DNA of 59,866 nucleotides from an uncultured Clostridium sp. (GCA_945877035.1 CAMCQH010000008.1:1-59866), one strand, 5' to 3'. Shown: positions 19,821-28,122, counted from the stretch's first letter. Numbers and translations are program-made. The notes: generated from the sequence alone by a model not told the origin.

Positions 19821-20900
19821 TCAAAATATTTCTTCTAATTTTTTAATTATTTTTTGGTTATATTCTTCTGCATCAAATTTTTCTTTTATTTTGTATCCAT
19901 TTTGAATAAATTCTTTCATTTTCTCATATATGTCATTTGTATCTTTTGATGTTACAACCCCATATTTTCCTTCTATCTCGTTATAATCTGATACTTTTGT
20001 TGTTATAATAGGCTTTTCTAATACAAAGCTTTCTAAAAATACCACTGGATATCCTTCATAATCTGATGTTAGTATTACACAATCTGAAATTTTAAAATAT
20101 GGATATGGATTTTGTTTTGCTCCTAAAAATATAATATTTTCTTCTAGTTTCTTTTCTTTTACCATTTCTTTATATTTCTTATTATCTGGTCCATCTCCTA
20201 CAAATAAAACTTTAAAGTTTAAGCCGTCTTCTTTTAATTTTTCTGATACTTCTATTATTCTTGTTAGTCTTTTTTGTTTTTCATCATGTCTTCCTACATT
20301 TAAGAACGTTACATTTTCATTATCTTTTTGCAAGTCTATCTTTTCATCTGCTAATTTTTTTATTTTTTTGTAATCAATTAAATTGTTGCATGTAATTGTT
20401 CTATCCTTCATGTTTGGAAATATCTTTATGAAGCTGTTTTTTCCTTCTTCTGATACAAATATGATGTGTTTAAATTTATTGTATTTTATTGTTTCAAAAA
20501 AATCTTTAACCCTATTTTCATCATTTTCAAATAATGTTAAATAATCAGCATGTCCCCATAAACAATTATTTTTTGAGGCTACTCTGCTCATAAATGATGA
20601 CGCAATTGAGTATGTTGCAAATGATGCTGAAAAATCAAATTTATTTTTGTATTTTAATATAAATTTTGTTCTGTTTTTTAAATTTGCTATTTTTCTTTTT
20701 AATATATTTTTGCTTTCACTTGGTTTGTATTCTATTATTTCTATGTTTTTATTTAATTCGTTTAGGAAGATGCCTTGTTTTTTTTCTAGTGCTATGCTTA
20801 CTTTGTAGCCTTTTTCTTGTAATGTGTTTGCAAGGGTTGTTAGTGCTTTTTCTATTCCTCCTACATCTAGTGAATATGCAGCAAATAATATTTTTTTCAT
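19821..20900 (-). CDS. Glycosyltransferase family 4, first gene of the glycan operon
   Basis: 359 residues, GT-B fold: FAAYSLDVGGIEKALTTLAN, FLNVGRHDEKQKRLTRII, FVGDGPDNKKY and the EX7E-type region LTSDYEGYPVVFLESFVLEKPIITT. It lies first behind the promoter at 20964-20992, so it probably starts the long glycan operon. GAGGAAAT precedes the ATG. Confidence 0.88.
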   Translation of the reverse strand: MKKILFAAYSLDVGGIEKALTTLANTLQEKGYKVSIALEKKQGIFLNELNKNIEIIEYKPSESKNILKRKIANLKNRTKFILKYKNKFDFSASFATYSIASSFMSRVASKNNCLWGHADYLTLFENDENRVKDFFETIKYNKFKHIIFVSEEGKNSFIKIFPNMKDRTITCNNLIDYKKIKKLADEKIDLQKDNENVTFLNVGRHDEKQKRLTRIIEVSEKLKEDGLNFKVLFVGDGPDNKKYKEMVKEKKLEENIIFLGAKQNPYPYFKISDCVILTSDYEGYPVVFLESFVLEKPIITTKVSDYNEIEGKYGVVTSKDTNDIYEKMKEFIQNGYKIKEKFDAEEYNQKIIKKLEEIF

Positions 20901-20963
20901 TTATTTCCTCTTTCTTATTTTTATTTCTTGTTTGTTTCTTTGTTGGCTTGTTTTCTGTGTGTT

Positions 20964-20992
20964 ATTATATCACAATATGTCTTATTTTACAA
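20964..20992 (-). promoter_or_regulatory. Promoter of the glycan operon
   Basis: Minus-strand TTGTAA (20992-20987), 17-base spacer, TATAAT (20969-20964) with a TGTGA extended element just before the -10. It sits 63 bases before the first glycosyltransferase gene, and a terminator for the upstream pilin-like gene lies behind it. Confidence 0.7.
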
Positions 20993-21036
20993 ATGAGTTT
21001 TGAAATTATAAAAATTAATTATTTTTGCATTTAAAA

Positions 21037-21073
21037 AATCCTGCAAGGTAGTATTTTACTATCTTGTAGGATT
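21037..21073 (-). terminator. Intrinsic terminator of the pilin-like gene
   Basis: Inverted repeat of 17 pairs (AATCCTGCAAGGTAGTA against TACTATCTTGTAGGATT, two G-U) with a three-base loop, followed on the minus strand by TTTTTT. It separates the pilin-like gene from the glycan operon. Its position 40 bases beyond a suspected variable region also matches where some retroelement targets carry a hairpin. Confidence 0.85.
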
Positions 21074-21115
21074 CATTTAATTTACATAATTCAGATACAG
21101 CTTTAGTATCCAGAT

Positions 21116-22447
21116 CTACACATATAAAAGTGGGCGGAATCCATCGTAGATGCCGCTGACAGAAGTGTTGCAGTTCTTGCGACGACTCGTGTAATAGCCG
21201 GAAATGTCGTAACGGCCTCCCCTAAAGACACAAGGGCCGAAGGAATCGCTAGAGGTTTCTGTTGTCCATTCAAAAACATTACTTGCCATATCATATACAT
21301 TACATTGCACATCTTTTGTTGTTTGATTATTTGTTCCTGTTGTTGCTAGTGAACCTGTATTTACACTTGTTTTTCTTGAATATGTTGAATCTGTTCCAAA
21401 GATTTGCAAGAATAACGTTGCTGTATCCCATGCATAACTATTCATTAAATCACTTGTAAATGTTGTTGCATCTTTATACATGTTTCTAGCTAAATCTGCT
21501 GCCTGTATTTGTGTTACCCAATTATATACATAATCGCTTGCTTTTGTTGTTAACGTTGTTAGTGTATTTCCTGATGCACTTCTTGCCGTTGCTGTTCTTG
21601 CCTCATATCTTCCTATATAAAATCCTCCACTTCCTGTTGCTGATGCTTTTGTTTTAAAATCATTTATATCTTTTGCTGTTGTATTTCCAAGTGTTGATGT
21701 TGCTAATTCTTGATAATAGCTTTCTATAACTGCATCATTTTGTGCTGTTGGATTTCCACTACTATCAAATGTATATCTATTCAATTCTATTGTTTTTGCA
21801 TTTTCTTCTGTTTTTTCTGTATCTGTATATATTTTTCCTGTTGGTATCCATACAAATTCATTTTCATTACTATCTATTATTACTATTCCTTTATTTACTG
21901 TTGTTGCATTATTTGTTGTGTCATCTACTTTTATTTTGAATCCTGCTGGTACTGTTATTCTATTTCCAAATTCATCTGTTATTTCCGAATTTACTGTTTT
22001 TGTTAGCATATAATCAGACTGTGCTTCAGCTATTGTTGTTGATGGGTTTGTTGGAAGTGATGGGTCTGGTGGAGTTTCTGCTTCTTCTGTTGTTCCTGAA
22101 TAAATATCTGATAACAATATTTCATATCCTTTATCTGTTGTTGTTATTCCTTTTATTGTTACTCCATCTTCTTCATAAATTATTGTTCCTTGCTTTTCTA
22201 ATATTGTTTTTAATTGATCTTCTGTTATACTTCCTACTGGTGGTTCTAGTTGTTTTTCATAAATATCTAATGCTATTTGTTCTTTTATATTTGCTATTTC
22301 AGACTCCCTTTTTGCATTATTTGCTCTTCCAAATAATCCTTGATTTGTTAATGCTTGTATTGATATTGCTGCCAAAATCAACAATATAATTATAGTCAAA
22401 ACCAAGGCTACAAGTGTTATACCTTTTGTTTGCTTTAATTTGTTCAT
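21116..22447 (-). CDS. Pilin-like protein with C-terminal FGE/C-type-lectin-fold domain, possible DGR target
   Basis: 443 residues. The N-terminus is a class III (prepilin-like) signal: KQTKGITLVALVLTIIILLI, cleavable after Gly. A Pro-rich linker (about 127-140) leads to an FGE-sulfatase-type domain (about 195-443): FVWIPTGKIY, GGFYIGRYEA, NVYDMASNVFEWTTE, FRGGRYD and the terminal DGFRPLLYV. The last ~45 codons are about half G/C with many codons ending in C (TAC, GAC, TCC, GGC, CGC, AAC, TGC), while the rest of the gene is AT-rich with T/A-ending codons. This is how the variable region of a diversity-generating retroelement target looks. No reverse transcriptase or template repeat is in the window. 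AGGAGGA precedes the ATG. Confidence 0.7.
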   Translation of the reverse strand: MNKLKQTKGITLVALVLTIIILLILAAISIQALTNQGLFGRANNAKRESEIANIKEQIALDIYEKQLEPPVGSITEDQLKTILEKQGTIIYEEDGVTIKGITTTDKGYEILLSDIYSGTTEEAETPPDPSLPTNPSTTIAEAQSDYMLTKTVNSEITDEFGNRITVPAGFKIKVDDTTNNATTVNKGIVIIDSNENEFVWIPTGKIYTDTEKTEENAKTIELNRYTFDSSGNPTAQNDAVIESYYQELATSTLGNTTAKDINDFKTKASATGSGGFYIGRYEARTATARSASGNTLTTLTTKASDYVYNWVTQIQAADLARNMYKDATTFTSDLMNSYAWDTATLFLQIFGTDSTYSRKTSVNTGSLATTGTNNQTTKDVQCNVYDMASNVFEWTTETSSDSFGPCVFRGGRYDISGYYTSRRKNCNTSVSGIYDGFRPLLYV

Positions 22448-22791
22448 TTTTTTGGTTCCTCCTTTGTTTTTTATTTACTATTATTTGTATTTTTATACAT
22501 AATATACTTCAAAATTTATTTTTTCTATTACCAGCTATAGTTTTTTCAATATTAAAGTATTTTACTTTTTAAAAAATACATGATTTGTTATGTATAAATT
22601 TTACTAAAACTTTTTTCTTTTTTCAATACTTTTTTAAAATTTTTTATGCAATTTGTATATTTTATTTTTATGCTTTTAGTTTTCTTATTTTGAATAGGAT
22701 TACAAAGTATATTAAAGTTTATATTTAGATGATATTTTTACTATAAAATAAAAATGTAACAATCATAAAAATATTTTTTGATTGCTACATA

Positions 22792-23821
22792 AAAATTCAT
22801 ATTTCAGTATTGTTTTAGTTTAGATTAATCTAAATTTTTCATTGTTTGGTTTACTCTTGAATTTTAATCTTTTATATTTTTAATTTCTTCAATTGTTAAA
22901 CCTGTAACTTTGCATATTGTTTCAATATCAATATTTTGTTTTTTCATATTCTTAACAATAGCTATTTTTTCTTGTTGTATACCTTGTTGCATTCCATGTT
23001 GTTCTCCAGCTTTGAAGCCTTTGTCAAAACCAGCATCTTCAATAGCCTTTTGATCCATTATGTATTTTTGTCTTAACTCAGCTAAATATCTTTCATGCTC
23101 ATCTTGACTTATTTCTTCTAGTACTTTTTTAGCTCTGCTCACTTCTTTATTTTCTTTCACATCGACCACCTCTGGATTCTCTATAAATTTCACCCATGAG
23201 TTCAATTTCTTATCTGTCTTTCCTTTATATCTCTCGAACTTTGGTAATTCAATTATATAAATTTCCATTACATCTGTCAATATGATTTTTTGATATTCCT
23301 CCTCTCTTATATTCCATTTTGTTATATATTTTTCTATTTCTTTTAGTCCTTCCAATTCATAATCTGTTATTAGTATAGCAATGGATTTTTCTAATTTTGC
23401 ATAATCATCTCCTTCTTTAATACTCATATTATACATTTTACTCCAATAAAATAGTATTCTCTTTTCAATATTCTTTTTGTCCACTACTTGCATCTCTATA
23501 TTACAATTAATGCAGTCATCGATTTTTGCCTTTATGTCTAAAATTCCTACTTTATCATCTAATAAGTCTTTTTCTAATATTGGGTTACAGTCTAGTTGTA
23601 AATTGCTTATTTGTTTTTTTAATATAGAACTTAACAAAGCTGTTGTTATTTCTTCATTCCCTTGATAACCAAATATTCTTTTAAAGACATAATCTATTTT
23701 TGGGTTCAATAAATTTCCTATAGGACATACCTTCTTTCCTTTTATGTAATTTTAAAATTTTGAAATTTTGGCAGATTTGCCTTGATTTTTTGATTTAAAT
23801 TTTATCTGAAATATAAATTTT
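22792..23821. repeat. Rpn unit 1 with terminal inverted repeats
   Basis: The first Rpn gene is bracketed by AAAATTCATATTTCAG (22792-22807) and its inverted partner CTGAAATATAAATTTT (23806-23821), 15/16 matching. The same pair brackets the second copy at 23878-23893 and 24902-24917. The two ~1.03-1.04 kb units form a tandem repeat with near-identical flanks. Confidence 0.65.
22864..23709 (-). CDS. Rpn/PD-(D/E)XK nuclease family protein, copy 1
   Basis: 281 residues if started at TTG (23709), which has AGGA 7 bases upstream. It matches the Rpn family (recombination-promoting nuclease, PD-(D/E)XK transposase-like): NPKIDYVFKRIFG start, then the catalytic core with VGILDIKA and NIEMQ (Asp and Glu of the nuclease site), and a C-terminal Gln-rich GEQHGMQQGIQQEK linker before a short helix-turn-helix-like end (ICKVTGLTIEEIKNIK). 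An ATG with a better Shine-Dalgarno (GGAAAG) sits at about 23734 but is one frame off. Related proteins act on DNA in the cytoplasm; a true mobile function is unproven. Confidence 0.8.
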   Translation of the reverse strand: MNPKIDYVFKRIFGYQGNEEITTALLSSILKKQISNLQLDCNPILEKDLLDDKVGILDIKAKIDDCINCNIEMQVVDKKNIEKRILFYWSKMYNMSIKEGDDYAKLEKSIAILITDYELEGLKEIEKYITKWNIREEEYQKIILTDVMEIYIIELPKFERYKGKTDKKLNSWVKFIENPEVVDVKENKEVSRAKKVLEEISQDEHERYLAELRQKYIMDQKAIEDAGFDKGFKAGEQHGMQQGIQQEKIAIVKNMKKQNIDIETICKVTGLTIEEIKNIKD

Positions 23822-23877
23822 CTCCCAAATGAGCCTTGGATAAAAATGTAACAATCATAGTTTTTGATTTCTGCATA

Positions 23878-24917
23878 AAAATTTATATTTCAGTATTATT
23901 TTATTTTAGATTAATCTAAATTTTTCATCGTTTGGTTTACTCTTGAATTTTACTCTTTTATATTTTTAATTTCTTCAATTGTCAAACCTGTAACTTTACA
24001 TATTGTTTCAATATCAATATTTTGTTTTTTCATATTCTTAGCAATAGCTATTTTTTCCTGTTGTATCCCTTGTTGTATTCCCTGTTGTATTCCCTGTTGT
24101 TCTCCAGCTTTGAATCCTTTGTCAAAACCAGCATCTTCAATAGCCTTTTGATCCATTATGTATTTTTGTCTTAACTCAGCTAAATATCTTTCATGCTCAT
24201 CTTGACTTATTTCTTCTAGTACTTTTTTAGCTCTGCTCACTTCTTTATTTTCTTTCACATCGACCACCTCTGGATTCTCTATAAATTTCACCCATGAGTT
24301 CAATTTCTTATCTGTCTTTCCTTTATATCTCTCGAACTTTGGTAATTCAATTATATAAATTTCCATTACATCTGTCAATATGATTTTTTGATATTCCTCC
24401 TCTCTTATATTCCATTTTGTTATATATTTTTCTATTTCTTTTAGTCCTTCCAATTCATAATCTGTTATTAGTATAGCAATGGATTTTTCTAATTTTGCAT
24501 AATCATCTCCTTCTTTAATACTCATATTATACATTTTACTCCAATAAAATAGTATTCTCTTTTCAATATTCTTTTTGTCCACTACTTGCATCTCTATATT
24601 ACAATTAATGCAGTCATCGATTTTTGCCTTTATGTCTAAAATTCCTACTTTATCATCTAATAAGTCTTTTTCTAATATTGGGTTACAGTCTAGTTGTAAA
24701 TTGCTTATTTGCTTTTTTAATATAGAACTTAATAAAGCTGCTGTTATCTCCTCATTTCCTTGGTAACCAAATATTCTTTTAAAGACATAGTCTATTTTGG
24801 GATTTAATAAATTTCCTATAACACATACCTTCTTTCCTTTTATGTAATTTTAAAATTTGAAATTTTGGCAGATTTGCCGTGATTTTTGATTTAAATTTTA
24901 TCTGAAATATAAATTTT
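23878..24917. repeat. Rpn unit 2 with terminal inverted repeats
   Basis: Second copy of the tandem unit. Ends are AAAATTTATATTTCAG (23878-23893) and CTGAAATATAAATTTT (24902-24917), a perfect 16-base inverted repeat. Sequence between the ends is almost the same as unit 1 apart from scattered substitutions and a changed number of Gln-Gly-Ile-Gln repeats. Confidence 0.65.
23950..24807 (-). pseudogene. Rpn/PD-(D/E)XK nuclease family protein, copy 2, start codon lost
   Basis: The reading frame is open and homologous to copy 1 over its whole length (NPKIDYVFKRIFG onward), but the TTG that starts copy 1 is TTA here (24805-24807). The first downstream ATG (24591) would give 213 residues beginning MQVVDKKN and lacking the nuclease Asp and Glu. 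The Gln-rich linker has three QQGIQ units in place of GEQHGMQQGIQQ, showing repeat-number change. Either it is silenced, or initiation uses an unusual codon. It is nearly identical to copy 1, so the duplication is recent. Confidence 0.65.
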
Positions 24918-24971
24918 CTTTATATTAACATAATTTCAGTTTAATTTCAATACTTTTTGCTTGATTTTTCA

Positions 24972-25001
24972 AAAAAGTTTGCAATACACTGCAAACTTTT
25001 T
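24972..25001. terminator. Hairpin upstream of Rpn copy 2
   Basis: A 12-pair stem (AAAAAGTTTGCA / TGCAAACTTTTT) with a six-base loop and T-rich tail on both strands. It probably reinforces the termination at 25040-25080 and insulates the Rpn units. Confidence 0.5.
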
Positions 25002-25039
25002 ATTATTTTCACATAAATTTGCATTCGATTTAATTATTT

Positions 25040-25080
25040 AAAAATAGGGATTGAAGACCTGGCCCCAAATCCCTATTTTT
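25040..25080 (-). terminator. Terminator of the diaminopentanoate dehydrogenase-like gene
   Basis: 13-pair stem AAAAATAGGGATT / AATCCCTATTTTT immediately after the stop codon, with a T run on the minus strand. The outer stem belongs to the AGGGATT palindrome family seen at five places in this window. Confidence 0.8.
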
Positions 25081-26139
25081 TTACATTTTTAATTTAAATT
25101 GTAAATCTCCTAATTTTTCAGTTGTAACATATCCTGGTTCTGCATTTATTACATCAGGAATTCTATTTACAACTGTTGCACAAGTCAATTCTACTGTTTC
25201 TGGTTTTTCAACTGTTATAGTAGTTGTTGGTTCACCTTCAACTGTCCATACATTTTTATCAAACTCATCTGGAGCATATACTTTTCCTATACATTCTGAT
25301 TCTATTGTTATTCCCTCTTTTGTTTTTGTTGTTACAACTGCACTCATTCCAGTTGCATCTCCTGCTTTTACTGTCATTCCTAATGTTGATGAATATATAT
25401 CTTCTGTATGTGTTTGAGGTACACATTTTTGTGTTTGGCTTATAACTGTTAGTCCTAATTTTGAGCATAACCATCCATTTACATTCCACATATATGATGG
25501 TGCATATTCTCCATTGTTTATTAATGCTTGTCTTTCTTCATCTGACATTTTATCTACTGACGCTATTTGTTTATCAAATTCATCTAGTGTTAGCCCTGCT
25601 CCATGTGCTTCTGCTAATGCAATTCCATATTCTTCTACATTATAACTTGAACTTCCTTTTATTTTTGTGATTTTTTGTGTTGAACCTGCAATTGATGTTA
25701 TAAGTTGTCCCCAATATATATCTTGATATCCTGTTCCTGTTATTGTGCAATTATTCTTTTTAGCTAATTCATCAATTTTGCTTGTTAATGTTGGGTTTGA
25801 ATTTTGTGGATAAAATGCTTCTTCACATGTTGATATTGCATTTATTCCAAGTTCTGCACATAGCATGTATGGTTCTTCTAGTTCTGCTATTAAACTTCTT
25901 GTTGTAATTACACATATGTCTGGTTTTGTGTTTTGCATCATTTCTTTTGCATTTTCTGCTGATGTAACTACTACTCCTATTTTTTCTTGTCCTAATATTT
26001 CTCCTACATCTTTTCCTATTACTTCTGGATTTATATCTACTGCTCCTACTATTTCTATGCCTTTTTCTAGCATATACCTCATTGTGTATAAACTCATTTT
26101 TCCTACGCCATATTGTACGGCTTTAATTTTTTGTTCCAT
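25081..26139 (-). CDS. 2,4-diaminopentanoate dehydrogenase-like NAD(P)-binding protein
   Basis: 352 residues. N-terminal Rossmann domain of the DapB type (VQYGVGKMSLYTMRYMLEKGIEIVGAVD, with an unusual G-x-G-K start), VVVTSAEN, then CVITTRSLIAE and ISTCEEAFYP. The C-terminal domain (about 130-350) has GTGYQDIYWGQL. This layout fits 2,4-diaminopentanoate dehydrogenase of anaerobic ornithine degradation, which takes 2,4-diaminopentanoate to 2-amino-4-ketopentanoate. No other pathway gene is nearby, so the substrate is uncertain. A structured RNA lies upstream (26265-26378), possibly its leader. Confidence 0.65.
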   Translation of the reverse strand: MEQKIKAVQYGVGKMSLYTMRYMLEKGIEIVGAVDINPEVIGKDVGEILGQEKIGVVVTSAENAKEMMQNTKPDICVITTRSLIAELEEPYMLCAELGINAISTCEEAFYPQNSNPTLTSKIDELAKKNNCTITGTGYQDIYWGQLITSIAGSTQKITKIKGSSSYNVEEYGIALAEAHGAGLTLDEFDKQIASVDKMSDEERQALINNGEYAPSYMWNVNGWLCSKLGLTVISQTQKCVPQTHTEDIYSSTLGMTVKAGDATGMSAVVTTKTKEGITIESECIGKVYAPDEFDKNVWTVEGEPTTTITVEKPETVELTCATVVNRIPDVINAEPGYVTTEKLGDLQFKLKM

Positions 26140-26264
26140 ATTCTGAAACCTCCTTTTTATTTTATTTTATATAATTTTTAAAATTATATACTGTTTTATC
26201 GTTTTTTATTTTATCATAAAGAATATATTTTTACAATAATTTTTAATATATACAAATAAACAAC

Positions 26265-26378
26265 AAATATCCTTTAGATTTAATCTAAAGGATATTTACA
26301 TCAACTTGACCGTCTTTCAGGTCTAAATGTCTTATTAACTTGAGTGTTTTTCAACTCTTAACAGAAGTAATTCTGTTA
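26265..26378 (-). ncRNA. Small structured RNA with tandem covarying hairpins
   Basis: Read on the minus strand after a promoter at 26384-26412: a 9-pair hairpin (26371-26379 with 26358-26366), then two similar hairpins, GAGT / ACTC with loop TGAAAAAC (26342-26357) and GACC / GGTC with loop TGAAAGAC (26308-26323), each followed by CAAGTT. The loops are alike while the 4-bp stems differ on both sides. A 16-pair hairpin (26265-26280 with 26282-26297) and a T-rich tail end the transcript. It is either a free ~115-nt RNA or a terminated leader of the dehydrogenase gene 126 bases downstream. No known riboswitch class is recognised. Confidence 0.6.
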
Positions 26379-26383
26379 ATATT

Positions 26384-26412
26384 ATTATACTCAATTTTTT
26401 TAAAAAAATCAA
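26384..26412 (-). promoter_or_regulatory. Promoter of the small structured RNA
   Basis: Minus-strand TTGATT (26412-26407), 17-base spacer, TATAAT (26389-26384). Predicted start at about 26377 is the first base of the first hairpin. Confidence 0.7.
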
Positions 26413-26511
26413 TAAAATTTAAAAAAATTTATAAATCTTTAATTTTACCTAGCAAAATAGTGAAATATGTGTTATTATAATGTTAAATTTTACATTAAGG
26501 AGGAATAATCT

Positions 26512-27018
26512 TTGAATATCAATAATGAATTACGTAAATTAGCCATTAATCAACAACAAGAATTAGAAAAGTGGTTTATTGAACAAATATACAAATTAAA
26601 TAAAATAGCTATAAATGAGAAATTAAATTATGTGCCTTTTGTAACAAGAAAACAAGTAATATGGGTTGATTTTGGTGTAAACATTGGTCAAGAGCTAAAT
26701 CATTCTCATCCTGCAGTAGTATTATATTCAAGACCTAATGTTGGTACAGTTTTAGTCGCTCCATTAACAAGCAAACAAAATGAATCTGATGTTGTTATAA
26801 ATATAGGAAAAATTAAGGATTTTGAAGGTTTTTCTTTTTGTAAAATAGATCAATTAAGAGCTATTAGTAAACTAAGAATACAAACAAAAAAATACGAAAA
26901 TAAATATTATAACAACTTTAATAGAAAAACAGGTGAATATTCTAATCCAGAATTATCTACTGAACAAATGAACTTAATTGATACTGCTATTCAAGAATTG
27001 AAATACAAATCAAAATAA
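26512..27018 (+). CDS. PemK/MazF-family toxin-like protein
   Basis: 168 residues starting at TTG, with AGGAGG 8 bases upstream. After a ~45-residue helical extension (EKWFIEQIYKL) comes the PemK/MazF core: VIWVDFGVNIGQELNHSHPAVVLYSR, VGTVLVAPLTSK, and FCKIDQLRAISKLRI. Members are ribosome-independent mRNA endonucleases; the extended form with this helix is common in Bacillota. No antitoxin ORF is adjacent on either side, so it may be solitary or inhibited in trans. It is transcribed opposite to its left neighbour and closed by a strong terminator. Confidence 0.8.
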   Translation: MNINNELRKLAINQQQELEKWFIEQIYKLNKIAINEKLNYVPFVTRKQVIWVDFGVNIGQELNHSHPAVVLYSRPNVGTVLVAPLTSKQNESDVVINIGKIKDFEGFSFCKIDQLRAISKLRIQTKKYENKYYNNFNRKTGEYSNPELSTEQMNLIDTAIQELKYKSK

Positions 27019-27055
27019 ATGTTACACTATCCAATATAGTGTAACATTTATTTTT
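27017..27055 (+). terminator. Terminator of the PemK-like gene
   Basis: 14-pair stem AAATGTTACACTAT / ATAGTGTAACATTT starting at the stop codon, followed by ATTTTT. Confidence 0.9.
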
Positions 27056-27131
27056 GGTGCTCCCTCAAGGATTCGAACCTTGGACCCACCGGTTATGAGC
27101 CGGTTGCTCTGACCAACTGAGCTAAGGGAGC
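27055..27131 (-). tRNA. tRNA with CAT anticodon (Met or lysidine-type Ile2)
   Basis: Complete cloverleaf on the minus strand: acceptor GCTCCCT / AGGGAGC, D arm GCTCAGTTGGTCAGAGC, anticodon stem ACCGG / CCGGT with loop CTCATAA (anticodon CAT), T arm AAGGTTCGAATCCTT, and an encoded CCA. The second CAT tRNA (52745-52821) has loop TTCATAC as in Bacillus elongator tRNA-Met, while this loop matches tRNA-Ile(CAU), so an Ile2 identity is possible; a second Met tRNA is the alternative. Confidence 0.92.
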
Positions 27132-27212
27132 ATATATTTAATTGTTTTTCGCTTAACGCAAGATAAAGTATAAACTATTTTTTATATGTTGTCAAGACTT
27201 TTTCAAAAATTT

Positions 27213-27251
27213 TTTGAGGGATTTTGAGTGCTGGCTCCTTAATCCCTCAAA
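27213..27251 (-). terminator. Palindromic terminator after the 27259 gene
   Basis: 11-pair stem TTTGAGGGATT / AATCCCTCAAA with an inner GAG / CTC pair, T-rich on the minus strand. A member of the AGGGATT palindrome family, subtype with GAGTGCT core. Confidence 0.75.
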
Positions 27252-27258
27252 TTTTATA

Positions 27259-28122
27259 CTAAAAATTTTCTCCTCTTCCTTCAGGAAGTGCTTCTGGATA
27301 TTGTAAAACAACTCTAATTTTGAATGCATATTTTATAGCTCTTACTACTTTGCTATTTTTAATTTTTTGCCATAGTGATGGTTTTGCTTCAAATGATGTT
27401 TCTTCTATATATTGTTGTTGTGCTTGCTCTTGTACTTGTTCTTGAATTACTTTTTCTTCTTGTTTTTCTTCTACCTTTTCTACTTTTGCAGGTTCTTCGA
27501 TTGGTGTTGGTATATTTTTCAATGCATCTGCTACTTCTATTCCTATATAACTTAATGCTTTTGATCTATCTTCTATTCTTTCCATATCTATTTCAATATG
27601 TAAGTTAGATTCTAGATTATTTACTCTAGCATTTAATAGTTTCATTGCATCCATATAGTTTTGTGATGTTTTACCTTTGCATTTTCCAAGAATATTTAAT
27701 GTATCTATTATATCTTCAGAAAAACTATCTTCTGCATTTTTTACTTTGTTTTTCCAGTCTTCTTCTTTATTATCAGCAGCTTCAATCAATTCTTTTAATT
27801 GTCCTGCTAAAGCAATATTTTGTTCTCTTTGTCTAATTAATTCTTCTATTCTTTTAGTGTTTTCTTCAAATTGATTTGTTGCGAATTCAACTAACCCATA
27901 TGCAGCTTTGTACACACTGCTAGGGAAATTCTTCTTTTTAGGATATTCAATTAAATATGTTTTTACAGATTCTATTAAATCTTTAAAATATGCATCCTCA
28001 TCTAATTGTACTATTTGCTTCTTGCTGTTAGGATTTATCATTTTTTGAACTTTTTCTATATTAGATAATATTTTTTCTTCCGTGATTACCATTCTCACGT
28101 TTACTATGCCAGATCTAGACAT
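27259..28122 (-). CDS. Coiled-coil protein of unknown function
   Basis: 287 residues from MSRSGIVNVRMVI; AAGGAGG lies 8 bases before this ATG, so the TTG-started extension to 28131 is dropped. Helical throughout: a Lys/Glu-rich N-terminal region, a long coiled coil (about 75-135: EENTKRIEELIRQREQ), a linker rich in Gln/Glu/Val (VEEKQEEKVIQEQVQEQ), then WQKIKNSKVVRAIKYAFK and an odd C-terminal tail PEALPEGRGENF. No signal peptide or membrane helix. I recognise no family. It is monocistronic between two terminators. Confidence 0.6.
   Translation of the reverse strand: MSRSGIVNVRMVITEEKILSNIEKVQKMINPNSKKQIVQLDEDAYFKDLIESVKTYLIEYPKKKNFPSSVYKAAYGLVEFATNQFEENTKRIEELIRQREQNIALAGQLKELIEAADNKEEDWKNKVKNAEDSFSEDIIDTLNILGKCKGKTSQNYMDAMKLLNARVNNLESNLHIEIDMERIEDRSKALSYIGIEVADALKNIPTPIEEPAKVEKVEEKQEEKVIQEQVQEQAQQQYIEETSFEAKPSLWQKIKNSKVVRAIKYAFKIRVVLQYPEALPEGRGENF

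Noticed and set aside
21103..21312. Overlapping 69-residue ORF in the GC-rich tail
   Set aside because: It is a shadow frame of the pilin-like gene, without ribosome site or family sequence.
26265..27018. Type III toxin-antitoxin (RNA antitoxin plus toxin)
   Set aside because: The RNA is transcribed away from the toxin gene and has only two hairpin repeats, unlike the tandem arrays upstream of toxN.
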